Source: Paracoccaceae bacterium
Lineage (GTDB): Bacteria; Pseudomonadota; Alphaproteobacteria; Rhodobacterales; Rhodobacteraceae
Direction of reading: 5' to 3'
Length of the DNA stretch: 64,000 nucleotides
Assembly (NCBI GenBank): GCA_024742405.1
Contig: JANSYP010000001.1
Coordinates: forward strand, 1,240,001 to 1,304,000
Below are positions 9,722 to 18,937 of the stretch, piece by piece. A program made the translations under genes and the position numbers. Each line of letters begins with the position of its first letter. Position 1 is the stretch's first letter. The notes under the pieces are model-generated. The model did no database searches and had not been told where the DNA came from. It saw only the letters and a list, made by a program, of their open reading frames with translations.

Positions 9722-10861
9722 GTGCGAAGAAATCCGAGCCGATCCTTGCGCCGGGGCGTTGCCTTGGTTTGCGCGGTGATGTCGTTGGCGTTGCTGCAGC
9801 TGGCGCCTGCGCCGGCTTTCGCCGACCGCGTGGGTCACGCAGATGCCACCGATCTCGATATCACGCTGGAGCTCTCCCATCCGGGGCCGTTTCGCGCGTC
9901 GCTGCGCGGCGCGCCGCCCCGGCTCGCCGTCGAGCTGGACGCGGCGATGGTGCCGCCCACCGTGGACCGCGCCTTCCGGCTTCACCGCAGCGAGGATGGT
10001 CTGGTACGGCTGGAAACGTCCTTGCCGGGGCCGATGGCGATCGACCGCGCATCGATGGCGGCGGCGCCCGGCGGGCAGGGTGCACGCCTGTCGATCCGCC
10101 TGCAGCGCGTGTCATCGCGGGACTTCGCCATGCTCACGGACCGGCAGGATCCCGCGGATCCTGCACCCGTCGCCACCGCGGCTGTGCCCCGCCTGACGAT
10201 CGCGCTCGACCCCGGCCACGGGGGTAGCGATCCCGGCGCGACTCATGGCGCGCTGCACGAAGCCGATCTGATGCTGACCTTCGCACACGAGCTGAAGGCT
10301 GACCTGCTGCGCACGACCGATTTCGATGTCGTCCTGACCCGTACGGAGGATCGTTTCGTGCCCCTGCGCGCACGCCTCGCGTACGCCCGCGATGCCGGCG
10401 CCGATCTGTTCCTGTCGCTCCATGCCGACGGAATCGAGCAAGGCAGCGCGTCGGGCGCGACCGTCTTTACCCATGGCCACGGGGGCGCCGCGCCCGCGTC
10501 GCTTGCCAGCGCACAGTGGTCCGATGCGGTCGCGACCAGCGCCCGGGGCCATGCCGTTGGGGCGCCCGCGACACCGGACACGCCTTACCGTTCGCAAGAT
10601 CTCGCCGCGGCGATGATCGCGGCCATGGCGGCGGCCGAGTTGCCGCTCTACAAGCACCCGCGTCAGGAGGCCGATTTCGTCGTGCTGAGGGCCCGCGACA
10701 TGCCTTCGGTTCTGGTGGAGCTGGGGTTTCTGACCGAACCCGACGACCGGGCGCGGATCGCTGATCCCGGCTGGCGGGCGCGGATGGCTGCCGCGCTGCG
10801 GCGGGGTGTGCTAAGATGGGCACAGCGCGACGCGTCTGTCGCTGCTGTGCAGCTGCAGTGA
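9722..10861 (+). CDS. N-acetylmuramoyl-L-alanine amidase
   Basis: A 379-residue periplasmic Amidase_3 enzyme that cuts the stem peptide from muramic acid during cell division. Signal peptide 1-34 (AFA/D), an AMIN-like beta domain (about 38-135), and a catalytic domain with zinc ligands His166 (DPGHGGSD), Glu180 (HEADL) and His234 (SLHAD), plus the general base Glu in VLVELGF. GTG start. It belongs to the AmiC type. The neighbours downstream are mrcA and prfB, an order common in Rhodobacterales. Divergent from the M48 protease across 210 bases. Confidence 0.93.
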   Translation: MRRNPSRSLRRGVALVCAVMSLALLQLAPAPAFADRVGHADATDLDITLELSHPGPFRASLRGAPPRLAVELDAAMVPPTVDRAFRLHRSEDGLVRLETSLPGPMAIDRASMAAAPGGQGARLSIRLQRVSSRDFAMLTDRQDPADPAPVATAAVPRLTIALDPGHGGSDPGATHGALHEADLMLTFAHELKADLLRTTDFDVVLTRTEDRFVPLRARLAYARDAGADLFLSLHADGIEQGSASGATVFTHGHGGAAPASLASAQWSDAVATSARGHAVGAPATPDTPYRSQDLAAAMIAAMAAAELPLYKHPRQEADFVVLRARDMPSVLVELGFLTEPDDRARIADPGWRARMAAALRRGVLRWAQRDASVAAVQLQ

Positions 10862-10960
10862 CGCCACGCCACAGTTGCGGCGGAGGAGACAAGTTGTGAT
10901 TTTGATACTTTTCCCGGTCATCGTAGGACGGGAGCAGCAGGCAGACGGAAAGGCGACGGT

Positions 10961-13501
10961 GTGATCCGTTTCATTTTGGCATTCTTCGGCGCGATCTTCA
11001 GCTTCGTGACCATCGGCGCGGTGCTCGGGGCGGTGATCCTGGGCGCAATCCTCTGGATCTATGGCCGAGACCTGCCAAAGCATGAGCAACTCGCCCAGTA
11101 TGCCCCGCCCACGATCAGCCGGGTCTATTCCGGCGAAGGCTCGCTCATCGACGAGTTTTCTGTCGAACGGCGGCTTTTCGCGCCCTCGAGCGAAATCCCG
11201 GATTTGATCAAGCAGGCGTTCATCTCGGCCGAGGACAAGAACTTCTACACTCACCAGGGCTATGATCCGGTCGGCATGGCGTCGGCCATCGTCGACATGG
11301 CCCAGGGCGGCCGCCTGCGCGGGGCCTCGACGATCACCCAGCAGGTGATGAAGAACTTCCTTCTGTCAGGCGATCGCTCGGCGGAGCGCAAGATCAAGGA
11401 GCTGATCCTGGCCGTGCGCCTGGAGCAGACCCTGACCAAAGAACAGATCTTGGAGCTCTACCTGAACGAGATCTATCTCGGCCAGAACAGCTACGGCGTC
11501 GCCGCCGCGGCCCAGACCTACTACAACAAGCCGCTTTCGGAGTTGAATGTCGAAGAGGCTGCCTACCTGGCAGCCCTACCCAAGGCGCCCTCGACGCTCC
11601 ATCCCGTCCGGGCCAAGGAAAGCGCGACCCAGCGGCGCAATTTTGTGCTGCGCGAGATGTACGAGAACGGCTTTATCACGCAGGCCGCGTATCAGGACGC
11701 AAGGGCAGAACCCCTGCGCACCGTGCAGAACGGCGACTATGAAGGCTTTCGCAGTCAGCGTCCGCCGCGCGGCTATTTCACGGACGAGATCCGCCGCCAG
11801 TTGAGCCGGGATTTCGGCGCCGAGGAATTCTTTTCCGGCGGCCTCTCGATTCGCTCCACCTTCGATCCGGAGTTTCAGGACCGCTCGGCGGCTGCGCTGC
11901 AGCGTGGTCTGGAGAAATACGATCGCTCTCGTGGGCTCTGGCGCGGCACCGGCAAGACCATTCCGACCGAGACGCTCGGCGACGAGGCGCAATGGCGTGA
12001 AGCGCTGGCAGAGACGCAGGTCGCGCGCGATATCGAAGGCTGGGAGGTCGCGGTGATCTTGGAAACCTCCGGTGACACCGCCACGCTCGGCATCGAAGAC
12101 TTGCCGCGTGAGGACAGCCAGGTGGTCCCGGCCAAGGATGTGCAATGGGCCCGCCGCCCTGGACAGAGCCGCGCACGGGTTCCGGGCGATCTGGTGTCGC
12201 CCGGCGATGTCGTCCACGTCCGGCGCATGACCAGCGACGATGACGGCAGCTTCATCCGCTGGACTTTGCGTCAGGTGCCCGACGTCGAAGGCGCGTTTGT
12301 TGCCATGGATGTCAATACCGGCCGCGTGATCGCGATGCAGGGCGGGTTCTCCTACCAGCATTCGGTCTTCAACCGCGCCACCCAGGCGGCGCGCCAGCCG
12401 GGATCGAGCTTCAAGCCCTTCGTCTATGCCGCGGCGCTCGACACCGGGTTCACGCCGGCGACCATCGTCGTCGACGCGCCCTTCGAACACCGGGTCGGCA
12501 ACACGGTCTGGCGGCCCAAGAACTACTCCAACAAGTTCTACGGCCCCACCACGCTGCGCACGGGCATCGAGCGGTCGCGCAACCTGATGACGGTGCGCCT
12601 GGCCAAGGAAATCGGCATGAGCACCGTCGCCGAGTATGCCGAGAAATTCGGTGTCTATGACGAAGGCGAGATGCTGAAATACCTGCCGATCTCGTTGGGT
12701 AGCCAGGAAACTACGCTCTACCGCATGGTCACCGCCTATTCGATGTTCGCCAATGGCGGCGAGCGGATCTATCCCACGCTCGTCGATCGGGTACAGGACC
12801 GCTACGGCAACACGATCTACCGCCATGACCCGCGCAAATGCGTCGACTGCGCCTCGCCGCTGGTGCCTCAGGGCCAGGGCCCGCGCATCGTGTCGGAGCG
12901 TGAGCGTGTGATGGATCCGATCACCGCCTACCAGATCACCTCGATGATGAAAGGTGTGGTCGACCGCGGCACCGCGGCGCGCACGGTCAACCTACCGGTG
13001 CCCACGGCCGGCAAGACCGGCACCACCAACGAGGAAAAGGACGTCTGGTTCATCGGCTTCACCTCCAACATCGCGGCGGGCTGCTATATCGGCTTCGATC
13101 AGCCTCGGCCCATGGGCAAGGGGGCTGCCGGCGGCACGATGTGTGGCCCGGTCTTCGACGAGTTCATGGAGTACGCGGTGGAGGAATTCGGCGGCAGCGA
13201 CTTCAAAGTGCCCCCGGGCGGGACGTTCATCAAGATCGACCGGATCAGCGGCGCGCGCCTGTCCAGTAGTGCCAGTGGCCCCAACGTCGTGGCGGAATAC
13301 TTCCGCAATGACAGCACGGAGCGCGTGTTTGCCGGCACTGTCGTGGTCGATGGCGGCTTCAAGATGGGCTCCGGCCTGCCTCTCTATTCGCGTCAGGAGG
13401 CGCTCACCGGCGTCAGCGAGATCGTCACCTCTACGGGTCAGCGGCGCAGCATCCCGCGCAATTCCGGCTTCGGCACGATCAGCTCCGGCGGCCTCTACTG
13501 A
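10961..13501 (+). CDS. mrcA: Penicillin-binding protein 1A
   Basis: An 846-residue bifunctional class A PBP: cytoplasmic start, membrane anchor (about 10-34), glycosyltransferase GT51 domain with catalytic Glu91 (SAEDKNFY) and the GASTITQQ motif, an OB-like insert, and a transpeptidase domain with the active-site Ser482 in PGSSFKPF, an SRN motif and KTGTT. It polymerises and cross-links peptidoglycan. GTG start at 10961 preceded by GGAAAGG. It follows the amidase by 99 bases, so synthesis and cleavage of wall material are probably coexpressed. Confidence 0.95.
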   Translation: MIRFILAFFGAIFSFVTIGAVLGAVILGAILWIYGRDLPKHEQLAQYAPPTISRVYSGEGSLIDEFSVERRLFAPSSEIPDLIKQAFISAEDKNFYTHQGYDPVGMASAIVDMAQGGRLRGASTITQQVMKNFLLSGDRSAERKIKELILAVRLEQTLTKEQILELYLNEIYLGQNSYGVAAAAQTYYNKPLSELNVEEAAYLAALPKAPSTLHPVRAKESATQRRNFVLREMYENGFITQAAYQDARAEPLRTVQNGDYEGFRSQRPPRGYFTDEIRRQLSRDFGAEEFFSGGLSIRSTFDPEFQDRSAAALQRGLEKYDRSRGLWRGTGKTIPTETLGDEAQWREALAETQVARDIEGWEVAVILETSGDTATLGIEDLPREDSQVVPAKDVQWARRPGQSRARVPGDLVSPGDVVHVRRMTSDDDGSFIRWTLRQVPDVEGAFVAMDVNTGRVIAMQGGFSYQHSVFNRATQAARQPGSSFKPFVYAAALDTGFTPATIVVDAPFEHRVGNTVWRPKNYSNKFYGPTTLRTGIERSRNLMTVRLAKEIGMSTVAEYAEKFGVYDEGEMLKYLPISLGSQETTLYRMVTAYSMFANGGERIYPTLVDRVQDRYGNTIYRHDPRKCVDCASPLVPQGQGPRIVSERERVMDPITAYQITSMMKGVVDRGTAARTVNLPVPTAGKTGTTNEEKDVWFIGFTSNIAAGCYIGFDQPRPMGKGAAGGTMCGPVFDEFMEYAVEEFGGSDFKVPPGGTFIKIDRISGARLSSSASGPNVVAEYFRNDSTERVFAGTVVVDGGFKMGSGLPLYSRQEALTGVSEIVTSTGQRRSIPRNSGFGTISSGGLY

Positions 13502-13603
13502 CCGACGACCAATCCGGGCGCGGCCTTGCCGCCCTTCGGGGCTCGCGCTATAGCTGTGCGCCGCGCCGGCGCCCGCCCGCGCTTCACAATCCGTGAGATC
13601 CAC

Positions 13604-14731
13604 ATGCGCGCAGAGATCCAGAACGCCGTCGCCGCCGTCGAGAAATCGCTCGACCTGTTGGCCCAGCGGATGACCCGCGAAACGGCGGATCACCGGCTGG
13701 AGGAATTCAACGCCATGGCCGAGGATCCGGACCTCTGGAACGATCCCGCCAAGGCTCAGAAGCTCATGCGCGACCGGCAGATGCTGGTCGATGCGATGGC
13801 CACCTATGACGGGATCAAACAGGACCTTGCCGACAATATCGAGCTAATCGAGATGGGCGAGGCCGAGGGTGACAGCGAGATCGTGGCGGAGGCTGAAGCC
13901 GTGATCTCAGCCTTGGTCGAGAAGGCGGCGCAAAAGGAAATCGAAGCCCTGCTGGATGGCGAGGCCGACGGCAACGACACGTTCCTGGAGATCAATTCGG
14001 GCGCGGGTGGCACCGAGTCCTGCGACTGGGCCGCGATGCTGGCCCGGATGTATGTCCGCTGGGCTGAATCCCACGGCTACAAGGTAGAGCTGCAGTCCGA
14101 GAGCGCGGGCGAGGAAGCCGGCATCAAGTCGGCCACCTACAAGATCACCGGCCAGAACGCCTATGGCTGGCTGAAGTCTGAAAGCGGCGTACACCGGCTG
14201 GTCCGCATCAGCCCCTATGACAGCGCCGCGCGCCGACACACCTCCTTCAGTTCGGTCTGGGTCTATCCGGTGGTCGACGACAATATCGAGATCGAGGTCA
14301 ACCCGGCCGACATCCGCATCGACACCTATCGCTCTTCGGGCGCCGGCGGACAGCATGTGAACACGACCGACAGCGCCGTGCGCATTACCCACCATCCCAC
14401 GGGGATCGTCGTCACCAGCTCCGAGAAGTCCCAGCACCAGAACCGCGACATCGCGATGAAGGCCCTGAAATCAAGGCTCTATCAGATGGAGCTGGAGCGG
14501 CGTACCGCCAGCATCCAGGAGGCGCACGAGGCCAAGGGCGATGCCGGTTGGGGCAACCAGATCCGCTCCTACGTGCTCCAACCCTACCAGATGGTGAAAG
14601 ATCTGCGCACCAATGTGGAGACCTCCGACACCCAGGGTGTGCTCGACGGCGATCTCGACAGCTTCATGGCGGCGACGCTCGCGCTCGATGTTGCCGGCAA
14701 GAGCCGGGCCGACGCCCAGGCCGCAGACTGA
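13604..14731 (+). CDS. prfB: Peptide chain release factor 2
   Basis: A 375-residue RF2 for UAA and UGA stops. The GGQ loop is seen as [13 protein letters not shown]; the stop-recognition tripeptide reads SPY in [10 protein letters not shown] instead of the SPF of E. coli. The whole protein sits in one frame, so the programmed +1 frameshift that controls prfB in many bacteria is absent here. The start at 13604 gives MRAEIQN, the usual alphaproteobacterial N-terminus; the frame extends upstream to 13526 without homology. It follows mrcA by 102 bases. Confidence 0.95.
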   Translation: MRAEIQNAVAAVEKSLDLLAQRMTRETADHRLEEFNAMAEDPDLWNDPAKAQKLMRDRQMLVDAMATYDGIKQDLADNIELIEMGEAEGDSEIVAEAEAVISALVEKAAQKEIEALLDGEADGNDTFLEINSGAGGTESCDWAAMLARMYVRWAESHGYKVELQSESAGEEAGIKSATYKITGQNAYGWLKSESGVHRLVRISPYDSAARRHTSFSSVWVYPVVDDNIEIEVNPADIRIDTYRSSGAGGQHVNTTDSAVRITHHPTGIVVTSSEKSQHQNRDIAMKALKSRLYQMELERRTASIQEAHEAKGDAGWGNQIRSYVLQPYQMVKDLRTNVETSDTQGVLDGDLDSFMAATLALDVAGKSRADAQAAD

Positions 14732-15061
14732 CAGACGCCGGTTGCGGCAGCAGACAGCGCCTTTTTGTGGTATACTCTCCAACGGTGGAACCGACCCGCG
14801 GTTGCGGGACGTCAGGCCGAGCGTCTCATGCGATATGTCGCCGGGGCGCTGTTCTCCCGGCACGCGCTGCGATTTCCACGCAATGGAACCTTCGCTGCCT
14901 GTGACCTGCCCGGCGATGACGCATTTGGCCGGAAATCCCGGGATTTCAGCCGGCTGCGTCAGCAGCGCCATTTGACAAGCGGGGCGCCAACGCGGCACGG
15001 TTCGCCCATGATATTCCGTCCCGCGCACTGCGCCGGGCGACTGGAATAGGAGGAGCCAGAT
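14732..15061. other. Intergenic region without gene
   Basis: About 330 bases between prfB and the DUF2189 gene. TTGACA at 14972-14977 looks like a -35 element, but no matching -10 stands 16-18 bases on. A strong ribosome site TAGGAGGAG lies just before the next start. I see no ORF with family features. Confidence 0.5.
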
Positions 15062-15847
15062 ATGCCATCCGATCAAACCGTCCAGATCGATGCCCCGACA
15101 CCACCGCCGGAACTCAGACCGATCACCGAAGACACGATCAAGGCCGCCTTGCGCCAGGGTTTTGCGGATTTCAAAGCCGCGCCGGCCTACGGGCTGTTCT
15201 TCGGTGCCGTCTATTTCCTGGGCGGCATCCTGATGTGGGGGCTCGCCACCTATACGGGCCACGCCTTTTACCTGATCCTCGCTGCCTTCGCCTTTCCGCT
15301 GATCGGACCCTTTGCGGCCATCGGTCTTTATGAGGTGAGCCGCCGGCTGCAGGAGGGCGAAGAGCTGGACTGGGGCGGCGTGCTCGGCGTCGTCTTTGCC
15401 CAAAAGGACCGCCAGATCCCGTTTCTCGGGGCGGTGATCGTGTTCCTCGTGATGATCTGGGTGTTGCTGTCGCGGATCACCGTTGCGCTGTTCCTGGGCA
15501 ACGAGCGTATCGTCAATCTGTTCAGCTCGGCCGATGTGCTTTTCACGCTCAACGGTTTCGCGATGCTCGCCGTGATCGGGATCGTCGGCTTTTCGGTGGC
15601 CTTCCTGATCCTGTCGATCTCGGTGATCGGTATGCCGTTGCTGCTGGACCGTGAGATGGATTTCGTCACAGCGATGATCACAAGCTTCGAGGTCGTGACC
15701 GAAAATCTCAAGCCGATGCTGATGTGGGCCGGAATCGTGGTCGCTTTCCTCGTGATTGGGATGTTGCCGGCCTTCCTTGGCCTGCTGGTGGTTCTGCCGA
15801 TCCTCGGCCATGCCACCTGGCACATTTACAAGGCCGCGGTCGAATAA
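15062..15847 (+). CDS. DUF2189 multi-pass membrane protein
   Basis: A 261-residue inner-membrane protein with about six hydrophobic segments (roughly 43-65, 68-92, 120-140, 163-185, 188-210, 218-245). The N-terminal FADFKAAPAYGLFFGA and the VLLSRIT stretch are typical of DUF2189 (cytochrome c oxidase subunit I-like in some databases). Function unknown. It has the strongest ribosome site in this part of the window (TAGGAGGAG, 7 bases spacing) and is followed by a clear terminator, so it is a single-gene unit. Confidence 0.82.
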   Translation: MPSDQTVQIDAPTPPPELRPITEDTIKAALRQGFADFKAAPAYGLFFGAVYFLGGILMWGLATYTGHAFYLILAAFAFPLIGPFAAIGLYEVSRRLQEGEELDWGGVLGVVFAQKDRQIPFLGAVIVFLVMIWVLLSRITVALFLGNERIVNLFSSADVLFTLNGFAMLAVIGIVGFSVAFLILSISVIGMPLLLDREMDFVTAMITSFEVVTENLKPMLMWAGIVVAFLVIGMLPAFLGLLVVLPILGHATWHIYKAAVE

Positions 15848-15869
15848 CGCCCGGCCATAAATGCCAAAG

Positions 15870-15908
15870 AAAAGGGGCTGGCACCGTTTCGGTGCCAGCC
15901 CCTTTTTT
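15870..15908. terminator. Bidirectional rho-independent terminator
   Basis: GGGGCTGGCACC (15874-15885) and GGTGCCAGCCCC (15891-15902) pair perfectly over 12 bases around a GTTTC loop, with A4 before and T6 after. This is a strong intrinsic terminator for the DUF2189 gene; the flanking A-run lets it also work on the minus strand for the bactofilin unit. Confidence 0.93.
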
Positions 15909-16000
15909 CGTGTCTGAGGCGCCGTAGCCCGCGCGTAACAAAGTCATTCCAATCGCAGTGTCGCAGCAAGGCACTACGACGTTCGCTCCCAGCGAAAGTC

Positions 16001-16027
16001 TGCGTTTTGTGCGTTTTGTGCGTTTTG
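16001..16027. repeat. Three perfect tandem copies of a 9-mer
   Basis: TGCGTTTTG is repeated three times without spacer at 16001-16009, 16010-16018 and 16019-16027, just past the bactofilin stop codon, in its 3' untranslated region. It looks like a slippage-prone microsatellite; no function can be assigned. Confidence 0.85.
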
Positions 16028-16045
16028 GCCCGCGCCTGGAGCGTC

Positions 16046-16546
16046 TTAGCTCTTTTCGGAGACAGCCGATGCGGCGGCCGGAGCCGCAGCGGGCTTTGCC
16101 GATCCCTTCGCAAGCGGGTCTTCCTGACGCTGTACGGAGCCTTCGAAATGAGCGCCGCTTTCGATCGCGATGGTCTTGTGAATGATGTCGCCCTCAACGC
16201 GGGCCGTGGCGGTCAGGCGCACCTTCAGCCCGCGGACCCGGCCGATGACGCGGCCATTGACGACAACATCGTCGGCAACGATTTCGCCCTTCACAGTCGC
16301 GCTTTCGCCCACGGTCAGCAGGTGGGCGCGTACGTCGCCTTCGATCTGGCCTTCGATCTGGATATCGCCGGAAGTGCGGATGTTGCCCTGAATATGCAGG
16401 TCCATCGACAGAACGGACGCCGGCGGCTTTGCCTTGGGCGGTGCCTTCGCGGCAGGGGCCGGAGCGCCGGCCGCCGGCTTTTCGCCAGGCTTGTCACCAT
16501 CCGCGGCTTTCTCGCCTTGTTCGTTGATCTTGCTCTTAGAAAACAT
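16046..16546 (-). CDS. Bactofilin
   Basis: A 166-residue cytoskeletal protein. The core (about 46-140) is the bactofilin beta-helix, seen as repeated G-D-x-x-x-x-G-x-x-x-G-D/x-V units (GNIRTSGDIQIEGQIEGDV), flanked by disordered Pro/Ala/Lys-rich tails, as is normal. Bactofilins polymerise without nucleotide at the membrane and recruit wall enzymes. The start overlaps the end of the upstream M23 peptidase gene by 11 bases, so the two are translated as a pair; bactofilin-M23 pairing is recurrent across Proteobacteria. Confidence 0.93.
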   Translation of the reverse strand: MFSKSKINEQGEKAADGDKPGEKPAAGAPAPAAKAPPKAKPPASVLSMDLHIQGNIRTSGDIQIEGQIEGDVRAHLLTVGESATVKGEIVADDVVVNGRVIGRVRGLKVRLTATARVEGDIIHKTIAIESGAHFEGSVQRQEDPLAKGSAKPAAAPAAASAVSEKS

Positions 16547-17861
16547 TTCGTGCCGCCTTGAGATAACTTTGCGGGTTCACCGGCTGCTCCCCGACCCGCA
16601 CCTCATAATGCAGGTGGGTGCCCGTGGAACGCCCGGAATTTCCCATAGCACCGATCTGATCGCCGCGCGAGACCCTTTGGCCGACCTTGACGCTCATACT
16701 CGACAGATGCGCATAGCGGGTGTGCACACCGAATTCATGCTGGATCTTTACCAGCCGTCCATAGCCTGACTGCCAGCCCGCATGAACGATCACGCCGTCG
16801 CCGGTGGCGTAGATCGGCGTGCCGTAGGAACCGGCCCAGTCCATCCCGGAATGCAGCCGGGTGCCGCCCCGGATCGGGTCGCGCCGGTAGCCGAACCCGG
16901 ACGTCTGGCGCACGCCGGCCTTGACCGGCTTGGCAAAGGGCAGGGTCTGGGCCGCGGCGCTGAAGAGCGCGATCTGTTCCATGTGGGACAGGATCTCATT
17001 CGCCCGCGCGGCCATCGGATCGTAGGCCTCGCCGCCGCTCGACGAAATCGCGATGGGCTCCAGAGGGCCACCCTGGCCGGTGTTCCGATTGCGCATCTGC
17101 CTCAGGATCTGATCCGGGGGCATGCCGACCTGGGTGAACATCCGCTCCAGTGGCTCCATCGACACCGTGACGGCATCTTCGAGCTGGGAAAAGATCCGGT
17201 CGGCCTGTTCCTCGGCCAGTTTGGCCTCATGGCGCAGACGGGCGATCTCGGTCGTGGCGTCGCTGCTGGCACCGTCGAGACGGTCGCGGTCAGTGGCGGT
17301 CTCGGCAAGCGCCGTTGTCAGATAGCCGAGCATCGCCTCGGTGCGTGCCAGCGCCAGTGTTTCTGTTTCCGGCGTATCGTTTTTCACCACGGCGATCTGG
17401 CGGGCGAGCCGATCGCGATCGGCCAGTGTCTCGACCAGCAGGCGGCGCAGCGCTTCGGTGCCGCGGTGGGCTTCCTCCAGCGCCATGTGCGTGTCGAGCA
17501 TCGCATCCTGCTGGGCCGACACTTTTTCCAGCGCGCGTGCATAGAGCGCCCTTGCATCGGCGGCCTCGGCTACGCGGCGGGCGCGCTCTTCGGCCAGGGC
17601 GTTCAGCCGTGTCTCGTAGAGCGCACGGTCATTGACGGCCAGGTCGCGCAGGTTGGAGCCTGTCATCAGCCCGATCATCACCATCGAGGTCGCGGTGACC
17701 ATCCAGACGACAAGGGCGAGCCCGCCCGTCCAGGCAATGATCTGCTGGCCGGGGCCAAGGCGCACCACGCGGGTCGTGTCTTCGGATTTCAGAAAGATGC
17801 GCTTCTCAGGAAAAAGGCGGTTGAGCAGGCTGCCCACCCCGCGGCCGGTTGTCTCCGACAT
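16536..17861 (-). CDS. M23 family peptidoglycan endopeptidase with coiled coil
   Basis: A 441-residue envelope protein: short cytoplasmic start, one membrane anchor (about 40-66), a long coiled coil (about 75-240, Ala/Glu/Arg rich), then a LytM/M23 domain (about 325-430) with zinc motifs RLHSGMDWAG and THLHYEVR and the HTRYAHL segment. The intact His/Asp set suggests an active enzyme, not an EnvC-type activator. It is upstream of and overlaps the bactofilin gene, so the filament probably positions this enzyme for local wall cutting, as seen for bactofilin-linked LmdC-type peptidases. Confidence 0.92.
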   Translation of the reverse strand: MSETTGRGVGSLLNRLFPEKRIFLKSEDTTRVVRLGPGQQIIAWTGGLALVVWMVTATSMVMIGLMTGSNLRDLAVNDRALYETRLNALAEERARRVAEAADARALYARALEKVSAQQDAMLDTHMALEEAHRGTEALRRLLVETLADRDRLARQIAVVKNDTPETETLALARTEAMLGYLTTALAETATDRDRLDGASSDATTEIARLRHEAKLAEEQADRIFSQLEDAVTVSMEPLERMFTQVGMPPDQILRQMRNRNTGQGGPLEPIAISSSGGEAYDPMAARANEILSHMEQIALFSAAAQTLPFAKPVKAGVRQTSGFGYRRDPIRGGTRLHSGMDWAGSYGTPIYATGDGVIVHAGWQSGYGRLVKIQHEFGVHTRYAHLSSMSVKVGQRVSRGDQIGAMGNSGRSTGTHLHYEVRVGEQPVNPQSYLKAARNVF

Positions 17862-18010
17862 ATGTGTCTGCCCCGTCTCTTAGCCTTCGCGCGGGACTAT
17901 GTGTTGTGGTGCGGGAAAGTTCCATGCGCAATACTGTCCTGCCGCCGGACGCGCAAGTTTCCGCCGATCGAACGATCCGCGTTAATTCACGCAAACCGCG
18001 TCACACCGGC

Positions 18011-18844
18011 TCAGCGCGCGGCGCCCTCGGCCAGCGGCCAGTAGAAATCCGGGGGAATGCCGGCCTCGGCGCGCTTTTCCTCGTTGAAGGGCGGCTTGAG
18101 CGCGCCGTGAAAATAGCGCTGCACGAGGGCGTGAAACGCTTCCTTTGGATCGGTGTCAGAACGCCCGCAGAGAAAGTGGAACCATTTCGAGCCATAGGCG
18201 ACATGGTGAACCTCTTCGCCATAGATCACCTCCAGCGCCGCGATCGCGCCGTCATCGCCCGCCTTGCGGAAAATCTCGATCATGCCCGGCGTGACGTCGA
18301 GCCCGCGGGCTTCCAGCACCATCGGCACCACGGCAAGCCGGCCCATCAGATCCTCCGCGGTGTCCGAGGCCGCCCGCCACATCCCGGCATGGGCCGGAAG
18401 AGCGCCGTAATGGCTTCCCTGTACTTCAAGACAGTCGCACATCAGATTGAAATGCTTGGATTCTTCATCCGCGGCCTGGACCCAGTCGTCATAGAATCCC
18501 AGCGGCATGGGCGTGTCGGTGAAGCGCGCGATGATATCCCAGTGCAGATCCACGGCGTTGAGCTCGATATGCGCCACCGCGTGCAGCAGGGCGATGCGCC
18601 CGGCCGGCGTTCCCGGCTTGCGCTTGGGCACCTCGCGCGGGCTCAGCAGTTCCGGGCTCGGCGGCCGCGCCGGGTGATCGGGGGGTGCTGCGTGGCCGAG
18701 CGGCATCGGCGCGTCCGCCGCGCGGGAGGCGCGCCAGGCCGCGGCGCAGGCATGGGCGAAGGCCGTTTTCGCGCGTCCGTCGGGGGTGCGCAGCACCGCT
18801 TCGGCGCAGGCGGCGAGGCTGTCGGGTACAGGCTGAACAATCAT
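18011..18844 (-). CDS. DUF455 ferritin-like protein
   Basis: A 277-residue helical-bundle protein of the DUF455 family, distantly ferritin-like. Candidate di-iron ligands follow the E...ExxH pattern twice: Glu94 (HIELNAVD), Glu127/128 with His131 (DEESKHF), Glu178 (VLEARG), and Glu210/211 with His213/214 (GEEVHHV). The family is near-universal in Rhodobacterales, of unknown function; an oxygenase role akin to MiaE has been proposed from fold. I take the ATG at 18844; the frame extends to a GTG at 18889 with a Gly-rich, unlikely N-terminus. Confidence 0.85.
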   Translation of the reverse strand: MIVQPVPDSLAACAEAVLRTPDGRAKTAFAHACAAAWRASRAADAPMPLGHAAPPDHPARPPSPELLSPREVPKRKPGTPAGRIALLHAVAHIELNAVDLHWDIIARFTDTPMPLGFYDDWVQAADEESKHFNLMCDCLEVQGSHYGALPAHAGMWRAASDTAEDLMGRLAVVPMVLEARGLDVTPGMIEIFRKAGDDGAIAALEVIYGEEVHHVAYGSKWFHFLCGRSDTDPKEAFHALVQRYFHGALKPPFNEEKRAEAGIPPDFYWPLAEGAAR

Positions 18845-18937
18845 CGCCGGACCGAGCCGCAAAGTGCCGCCGCCGTCAAGGGCCGGCACGGATCCGGGGC
18901 GGGCGGTATGGCGCCGCCGCGTCCCTGATCCGGAGGT

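Noticed and set aside
8174-9985. 603-residue version of the M48 protease
   Set aside because: The extension overlaps the divergent amidase start and precedes a normal signal peptide, so the GTG at 9511 is preferred.
13604-13700. Programmed frameshift in prfB
   Set aside because: The N-terminal coding region is in one frame without an internal TGA, so no frameshift is needed.
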